From the NCBI GenBank assembly GCA_029207755.1, contig JARCOQ010000012.1, positions 22,431,740 through 22,495,739 on the forward strand: 64,000 bases of DNA, given 5' to 3'. The notes under the pieces are model-generated. The model searched no databases, was not told the DNA's origin, and worked only from the letters and a program-made list of their open reading frames with translations. The translations under genes and the position numbers were made by a program. Source of the stretch: Chamaea fasciata (Eukaryota; Chordata; Aves; Passeriformes; Sylviidae). Positions 63,301 through 64,000 of this stretch are shown here, piece after piece (position 1 is the stretch's first letter; each line of letters starts with the position of its first letter).

Positions 63301-64000
63301 TCATTAAGTATTTTGAATCTAAGATGTGTCTAACATGGAGTAATTCTTTTTAACCAGGTTTTGAAGGAACCTTTGACCAAGTGGAGGAATGTTAGAGGTC
63401 ATAATATCCTGGTAAGTGGCAGAAATTATTTCTGCAGTTACAGTGACTGTTGTTTTAGCAAGACATATATGATGGCTTTTAATCAGCCAGCAAAACTGCT
63501 ACAAAATGTGTGATCCAAATGTCACACAGCAAAAACTAAAGCTCCACGAAGCAAAAGAGTTCTACTGTGATTAAGACATGCATGTAATAGAAGCATTGCA
63601 TATAAAATGTGGTTTTGGCAAGGATTGGGTTTCCAGTGGGGTGGGAGTTAAAGCAATTCCCAGGAAGGTAAGCCCTGAGTGTGGCAGTTGTTTCTAAATG
63701 TTTTGTGCCTGTTTCAAAGAAGGGAAGGATGTAACTCAAGGTGCGGGGTGGATCCAGTCAGTTAATGTTGTTTGACTGGAGTTCTGTGAACAGTTCTGGC
63801 ACCCCAACATAAGACAGACGTGGAACTGTTGGAGCGAGTCCCGAGGAGGCCACGGAGGTGCTGAGGGGACTGGAGCACCTCCCCTGTGGGGCCAGGCTGG
63901 GAGAGCTGGGGCTGCTCAGCCTGGAGAGCAGAAGGTTGTGTGGAGACCCCAGAGCTCCTGCCCAGTCTGAGGGGCTGCAGGGAAACCAGAGAGGGACAAT
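60261..64000 (+). CDS. TK2: TK2, mitochondrial thymidine kinase 2 (3' partial, four exons visible)
   Basis: Exons 60261-60357, 61160-61197, 61932-62006 and 63358-63411 join into an 88-residue frame; the rest of the gene lies beyond the right edge. Residues 1-32 are Arg/Ala/Gly-rich without acidic residues, as expected of a mitochondrial targeting peptide. Exon 2 adds a short Lys-rich linker. Exon 3 carries the ATP-binding P-loop GNIASGKT (residues 50-57) within ICIEGNIASGKTTCLDYF. Exon 4 encodes LKEPLTKWRNVRGHN, in which the Glu of the EP motif (residue 74) aligns with the catalytic base of the deoxynucleoside kinase family. The enzyme phosphorylates thymidine, deoxycytidine and deoxyuridine in mitochondria (family knowledge). 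The start is the ATG whose frame fits the downstream exon phases; another ATG seven bases upstream is out of frame. Confidence 0.93.
60358..61159 (+). other. TK2: TK2 intron 1 (0.8 kb)
   Basis: Its first 300 bases are GC-rich and hold irregular repeats of a GGAGCGGCTCCGGGG-type motif (about 60450-60620); the rest is AT-rich. Confidence 0.8.
60450..60620. repeat. Irregular GC-rich repeats in TK2 intron 1
   Basis: CCCTGGAGCGGCTCCGGGG occurs three times and is interspersed with GAGCGGGGTCAG and GCAGGAG variants. GGAGCGGCTCC is itself nearly palindromic. The copies are irregularly spaced. Confidence 0.75.
61160..61197 (+). CDS. TK2: TK2 exon 2 (38 bp)
   Basis: Acceptor TTCCATTCTAG and donor GTAAGT. 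It encodes KHLIKKDARKRI after completing a His codon, comparable with the short Lys-rich linker that precedes the P-loop in human TK2. Its small size and low conservation make it the least certain of the TK2 exons together with exon 1. Confidence 0.75.
61198..61931 (+). other. TK2: TK2 intron 2 (0.7 kb)
   Basis: GT-AG, phase 0; no other feature recognised. Confidence 0.8.
61932..62006 (+). CDS. TK2: TK2 exon 3 (P-loop)
   Basis: Acceptor TTTCTCACCAG, 25 codons from ICIEGNIASGKTTCLDYF to TTSIE, phase 0. Contains the nucleotide-binding GxxxxGKT motif; the donor begins GTACTG. Confidence 0.95.
62007..63357 (+). other. TK2: TK2 intron 3 (1.35 kb)
   Basis: GT-AG, phase 0. AT-rich, with no recognised repeat. 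Confidence 0.85.
63358..63411 (+). CDS. TK2: TK2 exon 4
   Basis: Acceptor TTTTTAACCAG, 18 codons VLKEPLTKWRNVRGHNIL, donor GTAAGT. The EP(x)3W(R)NV motif is diagnostic of the TK2/dNK family. Confidence 0.95.
63412..64000 (+). other. TK2: TK2 intron 4, 5' part
   Basis: Begins GTAAGT. The last 210 bases are a CR1 element that runs off the window. Confidence 0.85.
63791..64000 (+). mobile_element. CR1 LINE fragment, plus orientation, cut by window edge
   Basis: TGGAACTGTTGGAGCGAGTC, GGACTGGAGCACCTCCCC and GAGAGCTGGGGCTGCTCAGC followed by CTGGAGAGCAGAAGG appear in the order of the avian CR1 3' half, and continue into the CTGCAGGGAAACCAGAGAGGGAC segment. Sense orientation relative to TK2; the 3' terminus is outside the window. 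Confidence 0.85.

Overview
The window is vertebrate nuclear DNA, most likely from a bird. It has large introns with GT-AG splice sites, CpG-rich first exons, and several CR1-type LINE 3' ends, including the ATTCTGTGATTCTGTG terminus typical of avian CR1. Four genes could be assembled exon by exon from ORF fragments, splice sites and recalled vertebrate protein families: CMTM4 (+, 5' end cut by the window), CMTM3 (-), a CKLF-type gene (-) and TK2 (+, 3' end cut by the window). Read in reverse, this is the order and orientation of the human 16q21-q22 block TK2-CKLF-CMTM1-CMTM2-CMTM3-CMTM4, but with nothing between CKLF and CMTM3 where mammals have CMTM1 and CMTM2. The species cannot be fixed from the sequence.

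Layout. 1-28920: CMTM4, four coding exons; intron 1 is 18.2 kb and holds a 25-copy, 20-bp minisatellite and a probable solo LTR. 28921-42609: space between the convergent CMTM4 and CMTM3 tails, with candidate poly(A) signals and low-complexity tracts but no supportable gene. 42610-55654: CMTM3, five coding exons, 169 aa. 56523-60137: CKLF-like gene, four coding exons, 174 aa; its intron 2 carries a 34-copy, 23-bp minisatellite. 60138-60260: 123-bp GC-rich gap between divergent start codons, a likely shared promoter. 60261-64000: TK2 exons 1-4; a CR1 copy runs off the right edge inside intron 4.

The three MARVEL-domain genes (CMTM4, CMTM3, CKLF) share phase-0 intron positions at homologous places, as expected from tandem duplication. 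They encode four-pass membrane proteins of the chemokine-like factor superfamily. TK2 encodes mitochondrial thymidine kinase and is functionally unrelated, but sits head-to-head with CKLF.

The most unusual observation is the 23-bp minisatellite in CKLF intron 2. Its unit closely matches the exon 2/intron 2 splice-donor junction of the same gene, and exact copies of that junction core sit at both ends of the array. The array seems to have been seeded by a 5' splice site and could supply decoy donors. Second to this is a 35-codon upstream ORF that overlaps the TK2 start codon out of frame and stops just after the first splice junction.
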